Position numbers and translations under genes: made by a program. A stretch of DNA of 44,767 nt, taken from positions 1 through 44,767 of the IMG/VR virus record IMGVR_UViG_3300019124_000089. The stretch is one strand, 5' to 3'. The notes under the pieces were generated by a model, which saw nothing but the letters and a program-made list of their open reading frames with translations, searched no databases and was not told the origin of the DNA. Below are positions 14,938 through 21,637 of the stretch, one piece after another (the stretch's first letter is position 1; each line of letters opens with the position of its first letter). This DNA is from a virus.

Positions 14938-15881
14938 GCGAGACGGTGGAACAACAATCGGTAGCATTGCCGCACGACTACGACGTACGCTGGGGCGTTG
15001 AGGGAGCGAACGCCGAAATCGAAAATTTGCTGCGGCAAGTGATTGCGGTGAAGGACGCGGAGCGGATCGCGGCGCTGGCGGAGCAACAGGAGGGGTACCG
15101 GCAGCGTGCGGAGGAGTACGAAACGGCGATCACGGAGATGCGGATCCGGGCTGAAGAGGCCGAGGTGAAGCTCGAAGACCTCGAAACGATTTGCGAGAAG
15201 GTAAACGAGGCGAACGAGGCATTTACGACCCGGATTTACGACTTGGAACTCGAGCGAGACGACGCCCTCCAGAAGCGCGACAACGCAGCCAGGATGGCTG
15301 AGGAGGCACAGGTCGCGCAGAAGGCGGCAGAGCAGGAGGCGGAGCGACTCCGCGGCACGGTCAAGTCGCTGGAGAACCAGATCAACGAGCTCGAGGCCAT
15401 GCTCCAATCGTTCAAATCGAACAAGCCGTCGGTGGGCGGTCTGCAGCTGACGTCGACGCTGCCGGCGCTCTCCGAAGACGAGAAGGCGCGGCGCGATCGC
15501 GAGCGGATGGAATTCATTAACCGGAGACTTTCGGAGAAGTTCGGCAGCGCCGTGAAGCCGCTGGATGTGCCGCCGCTCCCTAGCGCGGAGAAAGCTTCTG
15601 AACCGGCCGAGGAAGACGTAACGGAGGCTGCGGTGAAGGCGCAGATGGACCGCGTTGAGGAGGCTGCTGCGGCCGCGGAGGCGACGTTTCCGGTGGTACC
15701 GTCCGAGCCCGGAGCGGATCCGGCTGCGGGAGGAGCAGAAGAGGCTGTTGAAGCTGCACGAGATGCTGATGCGGAAGCAGCAACGACGTTAGCGGAGGTA
15801 ACGGCCCGGCTGGTGGATCTGGAAGACTGGCAGAAGAAAGTGGCGCCTCTTCTTCACGAACGGTTGGGAATTGCATTGTAA
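14934..15881 (+). CDS. Long coiled-coil protein
   Basis: A 315-residue protein dominated by coiled coil: residues about 25-160 are an almost continuous Glu/Lys/Ala heptad pattern. A Ser/Pro linker follows, then an Ala/Glu-rich tail ending in another helix. The GTG at 14934 is chosen over a longer frame because it overlaps the previous stop. It is the last gene of the rightward early block and ends at a perfect terminator hairpin. Function unknown. A structural or scaffold-like role in replication is possible. Confidence 0.78.
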   Translation: MSETVEQQSVALPHDYDVRWGVEGANAEIENLLRQVIAVKDAERIAALAEQQEGYRQRAEEYETAITEMRIRAEEAEVKLEDLETICEKVNEANEAFTTRIYDLELERDDALQKRDNAARMAEEAQVAQKAAEQEAERLRGTVKSLENQINELEAMLQSFKSNKPSVGGLQLTSTLPALSEDEKARRDRERMEFINRRLSEKFGSAVKPLDVPPLPSAEKASEPAEEDVTEAAVKAQMDRVEEAAAAAEATFPVVPSEPGADPAAGGAEEAVEAARDADAEAATTLAEVTARLVDLEDWQKKVAPLLHERLGIAL

Positions 15882-15887
15882 AAGAAT

Positions 15888-15905
15888 GGCCCTCTTCGGA
15901 GGGCC
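15888..15905. terminator. Bidirectional terminator hairpin
   Basis: GGCCCTC-TTCG-GAGGGCC is a perfect 7-bp stem with a stable UUCG-type loop. It lies between the convergent coiled-coil gene (ending 15881) and the leftward regulator (ending 15917). T-rich stretches follow in both directions. Confidence 0.8.
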
Positions 15906-15916
15906 AACCTACATTT

Positions 15917-16135
15917 TTATTCTGACTCAAGGATGAGAATTTCTCCCGGTGTCACCTGTAAATAAGCACACAATTTCGTCAGAAGTTCCAACGGTACGCG
16001 CTCCATCTCATTATTGTAAAGTTGACGCACAGATTCAAATCGGTAATCAATGTCGCGTGCGATTTCTCGGATTGAAAGACTTTTTGAATCAACAATTGTC
16101 TTCAGGTTAGATCTAACCTTCAATTCGAACACCAC
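15917..16135 (-). CDS. Small XRE regulator (minus strand)
   Basis: A 72-residue helix-turn-helix protein (LKTIVDSKSLSIREIARDID, then ESVRQLYNNE) ending TPGEILILESE, the YozG-like form of XRE regulators. It is encoded opposite to its surroundings and probably co-transcribed with the gene at 16144. Being on the lysogeny strand inside the lytic region, it may be expressed from the prophage, possibly as a control of the late switch. Inference only. Confidence 0.85.
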   Translation of the reverse strand: MVFELKVRSNLKTIVDSKSLSIREIARDIDYRFESVRQLYNNEMERVPLELLTKLCAYLQVTPGEILILESE

Positions 16136-16143
16136 CTAGAGAG

Positions 16144-16368
16144 TTAATTTAAGCGCCGTGCTTTTGGAACAAGTCGCAATTCAACATTCGATCTGATGAA
16201 ATTATATACACCGTGCCGATCATCGAGCACGGAGACGGTGTCCTGGTCGAAGCTGATGATGATGCCGCGGGCTTCAAGGATCCGCTCATCGCCATCATAC
16301 GAATAAACGGAGACCCGTCGGCTTAGTCGCATCGCATCGCCGAGCTGGTCGTGAGTGGTCAAGATCAT
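16144..16368 (-). CDS. Small hypothetical protein (minus strand)
   Basis: A 74-residue, mostly beta protein (EARGIIISFDQDTVSVLDDR), resembling small SH3-like or Hfq-like barrels by pattern only. Starts at ATG 16368 and ends 8 bases before the XRE gene on the same strand. It is divergent from the ArpU-like regulator. Function unknown. Confidence 0.7.
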   Translation of the reverse strand: MILTTHDQLGDAMRLSRRVSVYSYDGDERILEARGIIISFDQDTVSVLDDRHGVYNFIRSNVELRLVPKARRLN

Positions 16369-16397
16369 GGTGTATTGCTCCTTTACCCATAAGAAAA

Positions 16398-16426
16398 TCC
16401 CGCATCAGCTGGGGAGCGGCGCGGGA
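16398..16426 (-). terminator. Hairpin with minus-strand T-run in the divergent region
   Basis: TCCCGC (16398-16403) pairs with GCGGGA (16421-16426). On the minus strand the stem is followed by TTTTCTT, so it could act as a leftward terminator. It sits just upstream of a CCATTATA element and a ribosome site, mirroring the arrangement at 14702-14754. Confidence 0.42.
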
Positions 16427-16446
16427 CATAGGCAGACTTCCTGAAA

Positions 16447-16462
16447 CCATTATATCAGGAGG
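16447..16462 (+). promoter_or_regulatory. CCATTATA element fused to a ribosome site (copy C)
   Basis: CCATTATATCAGGAGG leads into the ArpU-like gene at 16472. Together with the hairpin at 16398-16426 it repeats the architecture of copy B. Confidence 0.45.
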
Positions 16463-16471
16463 TCGGGGAAG

Positions 16472-16978
16472 ATGGCTATCGGGCATTGGAATGAGTCGGT
16501 ACTCGACTTGATACCGGCATACAGGGCGACGCGTAAGGCGCTGACACAGGCCCGCGAGCGGACACAGGAGAAGGCGGAGAAGGAACGGCTCGGCGAGATG
16601 CTGGGCGACGTGGAATACATTCTCGAGTGGCTGGAGACCGGCCGCAAGCCCGGGCAACTGAGGGGCGTAGAGAGGCGTTACGAGCGCGCGTGGGACCCGC
16701 AATGGATCGACCGCTACCATTCACCGTCCGGGTGGACCGTGGAGCGCGAGAAGACACGCGAGCTGACCGCAGACGAGCGCTTCCGGATCGAGGAGGCGAT
16801 GCGCGACCTGTCGCCACGGGAACGGCAATGCTTCATGATGTACCACGTGGACGGCATGAGCGAATACGGCATCGCCCAGGAACTTCACCTCGGGAGGAGC
16901 ACGGTGCACACGTTTCTGGAGCGAGCGGCAGAAAAAATTGAATATGCAAAGGTTAGCAGCTTGTTCCTTTTGGAATAA
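16472..16978 (+). CDS. ArpU-like late transcriptional regulator
   Basis: A 168-residue regulator. The N-terminal 60 residues are helical. Residues 113-156 form a sigma-70 region-4-like helix-turn-helix (LSPRERQCFMMYHVDGMS, then EYGIAQELHLGRSTVHTFLE). Proteins of this ArpU/RinA type control late transcription in Gram-positive phages and lie just before the terminase genes, as here. A likely target is the structured region at 18076-18184. The start at ATG 16472 has an AGGAGGTCGGGG site. Confidence 0.88.
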   Translation: MAIGHWNESVLDLIPAYRATRKALTQARERTQEKAEKERLGEMLGDVEYILEWLETGRKPGQLRGVERRYERAWDPQWIDRYHSPSGWTVEREKTRELTADERFRIEEAMRDLSPRERQCFMMYHVDGMSEYGIAQELHLGRSTVHTFLERAAEKIEYAKVSSLFLLE

Positions 16979-17021
16979 GCTGTTATTTTTGTTACAGAGT
17001 TTAAAGATTGGAGGAAGTACA

Positions 17022-17411
17022 TTGAGCATTGACGGACAGAGTATAGACCAAACAGTGATTATTTCAGTTTGTGGAACTCTCCTCGTAGCCCTAATTACAA
17101 TCACAGGTAATTATTTTATCACTTGGAGAACAAAGAAATATGAGTTTAAAAAAAACCTGTACAATACTGTTTTCGAGAGTGCCTATAAGGAATGGGAGAA
17201 AACTACGGAAAGAGTAATTGAATATTCAAAACAAACTGGTCGTGAGGCTGAACTATACCCTCTTAGTTACTATCTTCTCTATTATTCCTTGTTCATCCGT
17301 TTAATTGATAAGAATTATATACGCGAAAAGGATATCGAAATATTCCACGATGAATTTTCTAAGCTGAGTAAAAAATTGGAGGAAGAAAGTGCAAAACTTT
17401 CGGGTAGGTAG
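17022..17411 (+). CDS. Membrane protein A of an AT-rich gene pair
   Basis: Unrecognised 129-residue protein with one N-terminal membrane helix (VIISVCGTLLVALITITGNY) followed by a charged, mostly helical cytoplasmic part. The TTG at 17022 has a TTGGAGGAAG site. A longer frame overlapping the ArpU-like gene is unlikely. Base composition is visibly more AT-rich than the neighbours, suggesting a later insertion. It is paired with the membrane protein at 17420, 8 bases on. Possible roles are superinfection exclusion or host defence. No motif proves either. Confidence 0.75.
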   Translation: MSIDGQSIDQTVIISVCGTLLVALITITGNYFITWRTKKYEFKKNLYNTVFESAYKEWEKTTERVIEYSKQTGREAELYPLSYYLLYYSLFIRLIDKNYIREKDIEIFHDEFSKLSKKLEEESAKLSGR

Positions 17412-17419
17412 GTTGCGTT

Positions 17420-18037
17420 ATGGAAGAAAAAATTATTAAGTGGATGCAAATTGTCTTCATTGGTGCGGGATGTATTTGCGTTATAGCTCTTATGTTTATG
17501 TTCGTGGGCGTAATGTTTAAACAATACAGCATGCTCGGGTGGGATTTTCTCGCTTTTATAGGGGCTATAATTGGTGGTGGTCTTACACTGGCAGGCGTAC
17601 AAATGACATTAGCAAATCAACGTAGAACTGAGTTTTTGAAAGAGTACCCTGAAAAGAGGAAATTAGCTGACGACCTTCTGAATTACCTAATTGACGAACT
17701 GTACGGTATAGAGCTTGCTGCTGAACTAATTCGTGAAGGTAGTAATGGAACAACTCTACGTGCATGTTTTAGAAGATTAGAAGCACAGACCGACGAAAAA
17801 AGGATCGTAGCAGCTAAAATAAATGAGGACGTATATACCCATGTAAATGATTTTTTCCAACGAGTTAACTTGCTCAAAGAGTTTGTAAAGGGTAGTGAAT
17901 ACGCCGAAGCCTCACCTAACGAGAGAGCTGACTTAATACATAATTACATAAAGGATTCGTTATCAGAGAAAACAAACGCGATTGGAGAATCTATTGCTAA
18001 TCTGATAAGGCAGTATCGTAAGTATAAGAGTAAATGA
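17420..18037 (+). CDS. Membrane protein B of an AT-rich gene pair
   Basis: A 205-residue protein with two N-terminal membrane helices (about 8-32, IVFIGAGCICVIALMFMFVG, and 38-62, GWDFLAFIGAIIGGGLTLAG) and a helical cytoplasmic domain of about 140 residues. This two-helix-plus-soluble-domain layout resembles small signalling or effector membrane proteins, but no family is recognised. It shares AT-rich composition and orientation with membrane protein A. The cassette sits between the late regulator and the terminase. Confidence 0.8.
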   Translation: MEEKIIKWMQIVFIGAGCICVIALMFMFVGVMFKQYSMLGWDFLAFIGAIIGGGLTLAGVQMTLANQRRTEFLKEYPEKRKLADDLLNYLIDELYGIELAAELIREGSNGTTLRACFRRLEAQTDEKRIVAAKINEDVYTHVNDFFQRVNLLKEFVKGSEYAEASPNERADLIHNYIKDSLSEKTNAIGESIANLIRQYRKYKSK

Positions 18038-18075
18038 TGCCTTTTTGTCCCCCACATCGTCATTAAGTGAATAGT

Positions 18076-18184
18076 GTAACGTTACAAACGTGACAGTCAA
18101 AATCCGCGCCACAATCACATTTTTGTGAAGTGGTCGGTATGACTGTCACGTTTTTATTTGTCGTAACGTGACGGGTAACGTTAC
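18076..18184. promoter_or_regulatory. Highly structured element before the terminase
   Basis: In order: palindrome GTAACGTTAC (18076-18085); arm AAACGTGACAGTCA (18086-18099); inner hairpin TCACA-TTTT-TGTGA (18115-18128); perfect inverted arm TGACTGTCACGTTT (18140-18153), followed by TTATTTG; GTAACGTGAC (18163-18172); and a second GTAACGTTAC (18175-18184). It fills the only noncoding gap before the small terminase. It could be a terminator for the AT-rich pair, a binding array for the ArpU-like late activator, or a cos/pac-type recognition site. These cannot be separated from sequence. Confidence 0.65.
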
Positions 18185-18202
18185 GGATCGAGGAGGGGGA
18201 AT

Positions 18203-18877
18203 TTGGCAAAGCCGTCGAAAATCGAGGCGTTGAAATTACAGGCGGACGTCGCTCGTCTCGTGGCCGAGGGGAAGTCGGCGAGGGCGATCGCTCCGATCCT
18301 GAGCAAGAAAGCAAAGACGAAAATCAGCCACATGGCCGTTGATCGCTATCTGAAATCGCTGGAAGCATACCGGGAGGAAACCGGCGGCGAGCCGGAGGAT
18401 AAGGAGGCTGTCATGCGCCGGCGCCCGGCTTTGGTTGAACAGGCCGTCGAGAGGGATTTGGATGTTATCAACCTTCAATACAAGCTTACTTCGGTGCTTG
18501 TCGATCGGTTCGACTCCATTGTGGGCGCGCCGGATATGTTCGAGAGGCGTATGGATGCGCTCGTCGAGCACATGAAGGCTAACGGGATGGACCCGGATCA
18601 TCTCCACAACTGGCGCGCGGCGTTCCTCGACGACATGCGACGGAACGTGATTCAGATCACCGCGCTTAACCGCGAGCTGCGCGAGAACAGCAAGTTCCTC
18701 GTGGACCTTCGGGAGAAGGCGTTCACGTTCAATTTGGTCAAGGAGTTCATGGACAACTTCATGGAGATCTTTCAGCGAAAGTCGCCGGAGGCGTTTGACC
18801 TGGCAATGGCGGAGGTCGCCGCTAATCCGCGGCTGCAGCGCATCGTCGAACAGCAGCTGCGCGGCGTCGCCGGCTAA
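18203..18877 (+). CDS. terS: Terminase small subunit
   Basis: A 224-residue DNA-recognition subunit of the packaging motor. The N-terminal 55 residues are a helix-turn-helix (EALKLQADVARLVAEGKSAR, then KISHMAVDRYLKSL). The rest is helical and would form the oligomeric ring. It starts at TTG 18203 with a GGAGGGGGAA site directly after the structured noncoding element. Identified mainly by fold pattern and by position before the large subunit. Confidence 0.8.
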   Translation: MAKPSKIEALKLQADVARLVAEGKSARAIAPILSKKAKTKISHMAVDRYLKSLEAYREETGGEPEDKEAVMRRRPALVEQAVERDLDVINLQYKLTSVLVDRFDSIVGAPDMFERRMDALVEHMKANGMDPDHLHNWRAAFLDDMRRNVIQITALNRELRENSKFLVDLREKAFTFNLVKEFMDNFMEIFQRKSPEAFDLAMAEVAANPRLQRIVEQQLRGVAG

Positions 18878-18892
18878 GGGGAGGGGAGAGAC

Positions 18893-19102
18893 GTGGAGAA
18901 GATTGCATGGGATAAATTGATCAAGCAAGGCGTATTCGCTGCCCTGTTCATCATGCTGCTCGCGTACACCATGAACGAGGGCGAGGCTCGGGAGCGCGAG
19001 TACCAGCGCACGATCCAAGAGGTGAACGCGACGAACATTAAGTACGCCGACATCATCAAAGTGGATCTGGCGGAGATCAAGGCGAAGCTCGGGGGCAGGT
19101 GA
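18893..19102 (+). CDS. BhlA/UviB-like small membrane protein
   Basis: A 69-residue protein with one membrane helix (GVFAALFIMLLAYTMNEGEA) followed by a charged coiled-coil tail, the layout of BhlA/UviB holin-like peptides. Starts at GTG 18893 with a GGGGAGGGGAG site. Holin-like peptides normally sit beside the endolysin. Here it is between the terminase subunits, far from the lysis cassette at 40986-42747, so its role is open. Confidence 0.7.
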   Translation: MEKIAWDKLIKQGVFAALFIMLLAYTMNEGEAREREYQRTIQEVNATNIKYADIIKVDLAEIKAKLGGR

Positions 19103-19368
19103 TGGGGATGATGACGCAAGAAAGGTACGAAGCAATAAAGGAGCGCTATTGGGTTCTGGGCTTCAGGACGGAAAATGCTTCAGTATTCGATTGGTTGTAT
19201 TCACCGAACGCTGTCCCGCGACCAGTTTTAAATCCTTCGATGGAATGGAGAAAGCCGAGGTTCATCGAAGTTTTGGAGCGACAACAAGCGTATGAAGCCG
19301 ATCCAACCTATTTCAAAAAACGGGCCGGAGATCGGTCGATCGAATTGCGGAAATATGACGCTTCATAA
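19099..19368 (+). CDS. Small hypothetical protein in the terminase operon
   Basis: Unrecognised 89-residue protein, helical at the N-terminus (QERYEAIKERYWVLGF) with several Trp and Pro residues. It overlaps the preceding gene by 4 bases and ends 17 bases before the large terminase. Function unknown. Confidence 0.72.
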   Translation: MMGMMTQERYEAIKERYWVLGFRTENASVFDWLYSPNAVPRPVLNPSMEWRKPRFIEVLERQQAYEADPTYFKKRAGDRSIELRKYDAS

Positions 19369-19385
19369 AGCGAGGTGACGCAGAT

Positions 19386-20978
19386 GTGAACCTCGCTCAC
19401 CTGTACGACCATATCAGGCAGAAAGCCCGCGTCACGCAGAGCGACGAGGGTACCGAGGAACTCGAGCGATCGCTCAGCGTCTACACACGGCAGGCGTGGC
19501 CGATCATCGACCCGGCTGATTACTTGCACAACTGGCACATCGACTGCATCTCGGAATATCTGGAGGCGGCGTCCGTCGGCCAAATCAAGCGGCTGCTGAT
19601 CAACCTTCCGCCGCGGAACATGAAGTCGATCATCACAAGCGTTTCGTGGCCGACGTGGGTATGGGCGAAGCGGCCGGAGACGAAGTGGCTGTTCACGTCG
19701 TACGCGCAGTCGCTCTCGACGAAGCTGTCCGTCGACCGCCGCCTCATCCTGCAGAGTGATTGGTACCGGCGAAAATGGGGCGACAAGTTCTTTCTGCTCG
19801 GCGATCAGAACGTGAAGACGGAGTACCAGAACAACAAGAATGGCGTTATGGTGGCGACGTCCATAGGCGGGACCATCACCGGTAAGGGCGGCGACTTCAT
19901 CGTCGTGGACGACCCACATAACCCGGAGGAAATCGATTCGGAGACGATCCGGAACGGCGTCATCGAATACTTCCGACGCACGCTGCCGTCGCGTCTCAAC
20001 GACAAGAAGACAGGCGTGATCGTGGTCGTCATGCAGCGGCTGCACGAGAAAGACCTCTCCGGCCACATCATCGAGGCTGGTGGCTATGAGCACCTGCAGC
20101 TGCCGGCGGAGGTGTCGAAGCGGACCGTCATCCATTTCCCGGTCAGCGGGCGGATGAAGATCCGCGAGAAGGGCGACATCCTCTGGCCGGAACGCGAGGG
20201 CAAGCCAGAGCTCGAAGCTTTGAAGCGCGCGCTCGGCTCGTACAACTATTCGGCGCAGTACGAACAGGACCCGTCCGCGGCCGAGGGCGGAACATTCAAA
20301 CGTTGGTGGTGGCGGTACTGGCATTACCCGGATCGCCCGCTGCCGCCTGTCGAGGTCAAATTGCCGGACGGGACTTATCAGCAGATCCATCCAGTGCCGC
20401 TGCCGGGGAAATTCGACGAGCAGTTGCAGTCTTGGGACTGCGCGTTTAAGGACGACAAGGATAACGACTACGTCGTCGGGCAGGTGTGGGCGCGCCTGCA
20501 GGCGGACAAATTCCTGCTCGATCAGTTCAAGGACCACGCCGACATCATCAAAACGATGGAAGCGATCGTGAAGATGACCGCGAAGCACCCGAAGGCGACG
20601 CTGAAGCTCATCGAGGACAAAGCGAATGGTTCGGCGGTCATCCAGATGCTGCGGCGCAAGATCGGCGGGCTCGTGCCGGTGGAACCTGAGGGCGGCAAGA
20701 TCGCCCGGGCGAATGCCGTCGCGCCGGAGGTTGAGAGCGGCAACGTGTTCCTGCCGCATCCAGCGATCGCGCCGTGGGTCGATTCGTTCATCAACGTGTT
20801 CGCCAGCTTCCCTAAGGTGGCAAACGACGATGAAGTAGACGCGGCGAGCCAAGCGCTCAAGCGCATGATGTTTCGCTTTGTACCCGGCAAGAAGGAAGAA
20901 CTGCCGGGTAACTTCTACACGCCGGGCGAACTCGAGGATTTGGGCGTGAACAAATTTGAGATCCGGAAGGTGAAGTGA
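19386..20978 (+). CDS. terL: Terminase large subunit
   Basis: Packaging ATPase-nuclease of 530 residues. The ATPase half has a variant Walker A LPPRNMKS (74-81) and Walker B FIVVDD (171-176). The nuclease half begins near 320 with acidic sites in LQSWDCAFKDDKDNDYVVG, KLIEDKANG and NDDEVDAASQAL, the RNase H-like arrangement. Full length and intact. It starts at GTG 19386. The next gene overlaps its stop by 4 bases. Confidence 0.95.
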   Translation: MNLAHLYDHIRQKARVTQSDEGTEELERSLSVYTRQAWPIIDPADYLHNWHIDCISEYLEAASVGQIKRLLINLPPRNMKSIITSVSWPTWVWAKRPETKWLFTSYAQSLSTKLSVDRRLILQSDWYRRKWGDKFFLLGDQNVKTEYQNNKNGVMVATSIGGTITGKGGDFIVVDDPHNPEEIDSETIRNGVIEYFRRTLPSRLNDKKTGVIVVVMQRLHEKDLSGHIIEAGGYEHLQLPAEVSKRTVIHFPVSGRMKIREKGDILWPEREGKPELEALKRALGSYNYSAQYEQDPSAAEGGTFKRWWWRYWHYPDRPLPPVEVKLPDGTYQQIHPVPLPGKFDEQLQSWDCAFKDDKDNDYVVGQVWARLQADKFLLDQFKDHADIIKTMEAIVKMTAKHPKATLKLIEDKANGSAVIQMLRRKIGGLVPVEPEGGKIARANAVAPEVESGNVFLPHPAIAPWVDSFINVFASFPKVANDDEVDAASQALKRMMFRFVPGKKEELPGNFYTPGELEDLGVNKFEIRKVK

Positions 20979-21187
20979 TGCGTAGTAAGGTGCAGCTGAT
21001 TTACAAGTCTGGCCGGACGGCGACCGTGGAGAGCGAACGACCGCTCGAGGAGTTGTTTCGGGAGATGACGCAGTCACATTGGTTCCTGCACAGCGGCGGG
21101 GCCGAGAACATGCTCGATGTTGAGCGGATCAAACCGATGAGCGGCGCGGCTGCGTATCTGGAAGACGGACCGAGGAGGATTCGATGA
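20975..21187 (+). CDS. Small hypothetical protein
   Basis: A 70-residue protein with a short beta-rich N-terminal part (KVQLIYKSGRTATVES) and no recognised motif. GTG 20975 and ATG 20978 are both possible starts. It overlaps both neighbours, so it belongs to the packaging operon. Confidence 0.68.
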   Translation: MMRSKVQLIYKSGRTATVESERPLEELFREMTQSHWFLHSGGAENMLDVERIKPMSGAAAYLEDGPRRIR

Positions 21188-21384
21188 GCATGGAGCAAGG
21201 GAAGACGAAGTGCCCGATGTGCGGCGGCGAGGAGTGGACGCCCGCGCGCACGGATCTCGGCTATCCGCATTGGAAGAGTCAAGGCATGAAGCCGACGCGC
21301 ATGGAGCATCACCGCTGCAACGGCTGTGGCTTCATAGCCACGTTTGCGAAAGGAGTGACGACCGGTGACCGAAATCGTACGTGA
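21184..21384 (+). CDS. Small zinc-ribbon protein
   Basis: A 66-residue protein with a clear two-knuckle zinc ribbon: CPMCGGEEW near residue 10 and HHRCNGCGF near 42. One of several such miniproteins around the portal gene. Role unknown; possibly a transcription or head-assembly adaptor. Confidence 0.75.
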   Translation: MSMEQGKTKCPMCGGEEWTPARTDLGYPHWKSQGMKPTRMEHHRCNGCGFIATFAKGVTTGDRNRT

Positions 21385-21634
21385 CATCCTGACGGTGCTG
21401 ACGTTCGCTGTGGTCGTCGCACTCTTCCTCCAATCGAGGGGTTTCAGTATCAGGCGTAAGCCACACCACAAAGAGAAGAAAACAATCAAGGTAAAGCGCA
21501 CGCGGCCGAGCCTGCGGAATCCGATGCGGCCGTACGACGTGCGCTATGACGACTTCACGACGAAACGCGGGCTATACGAGCCGGTGAAGCCGCGGGGCCG
21601 GACGCGCAAGCAGGAAGACGAACTGGAGGTGTAA
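21365..21634 (+). CDS. Small membrane-anchored basic protein
   Basis: An 89-residue protein with one N-terminal helix (TVLTFAVVVALFLQSRGF) followed by a very basic tail (RRKPHHKEKKTIKVKRTR). It overlaps the zinc-ribbon gene by 20 bases and precedes the portal by 3 bases. No family recognised. Confidence 0.7.
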   Translation: MTEIVRDILTVLTFAVVVALFLQSRGFSIRRKPHHKEKKTIKVKRTRPSLRNPMRPYDVRYDDFTTKRGLYEPVKPRGRTRKQEDELEV

Positions 21635-21637
21635 CGC

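Noticed and set aside
19308-21077. Antisense open frame of 589 residues opposite the large terminase
   Set aside because: It is a shadow of a GC-rich gene: Arg/Leu/Val-rich with no motif, no ribosome site, and full overlap with a terminase that has intact catalytic motifs.
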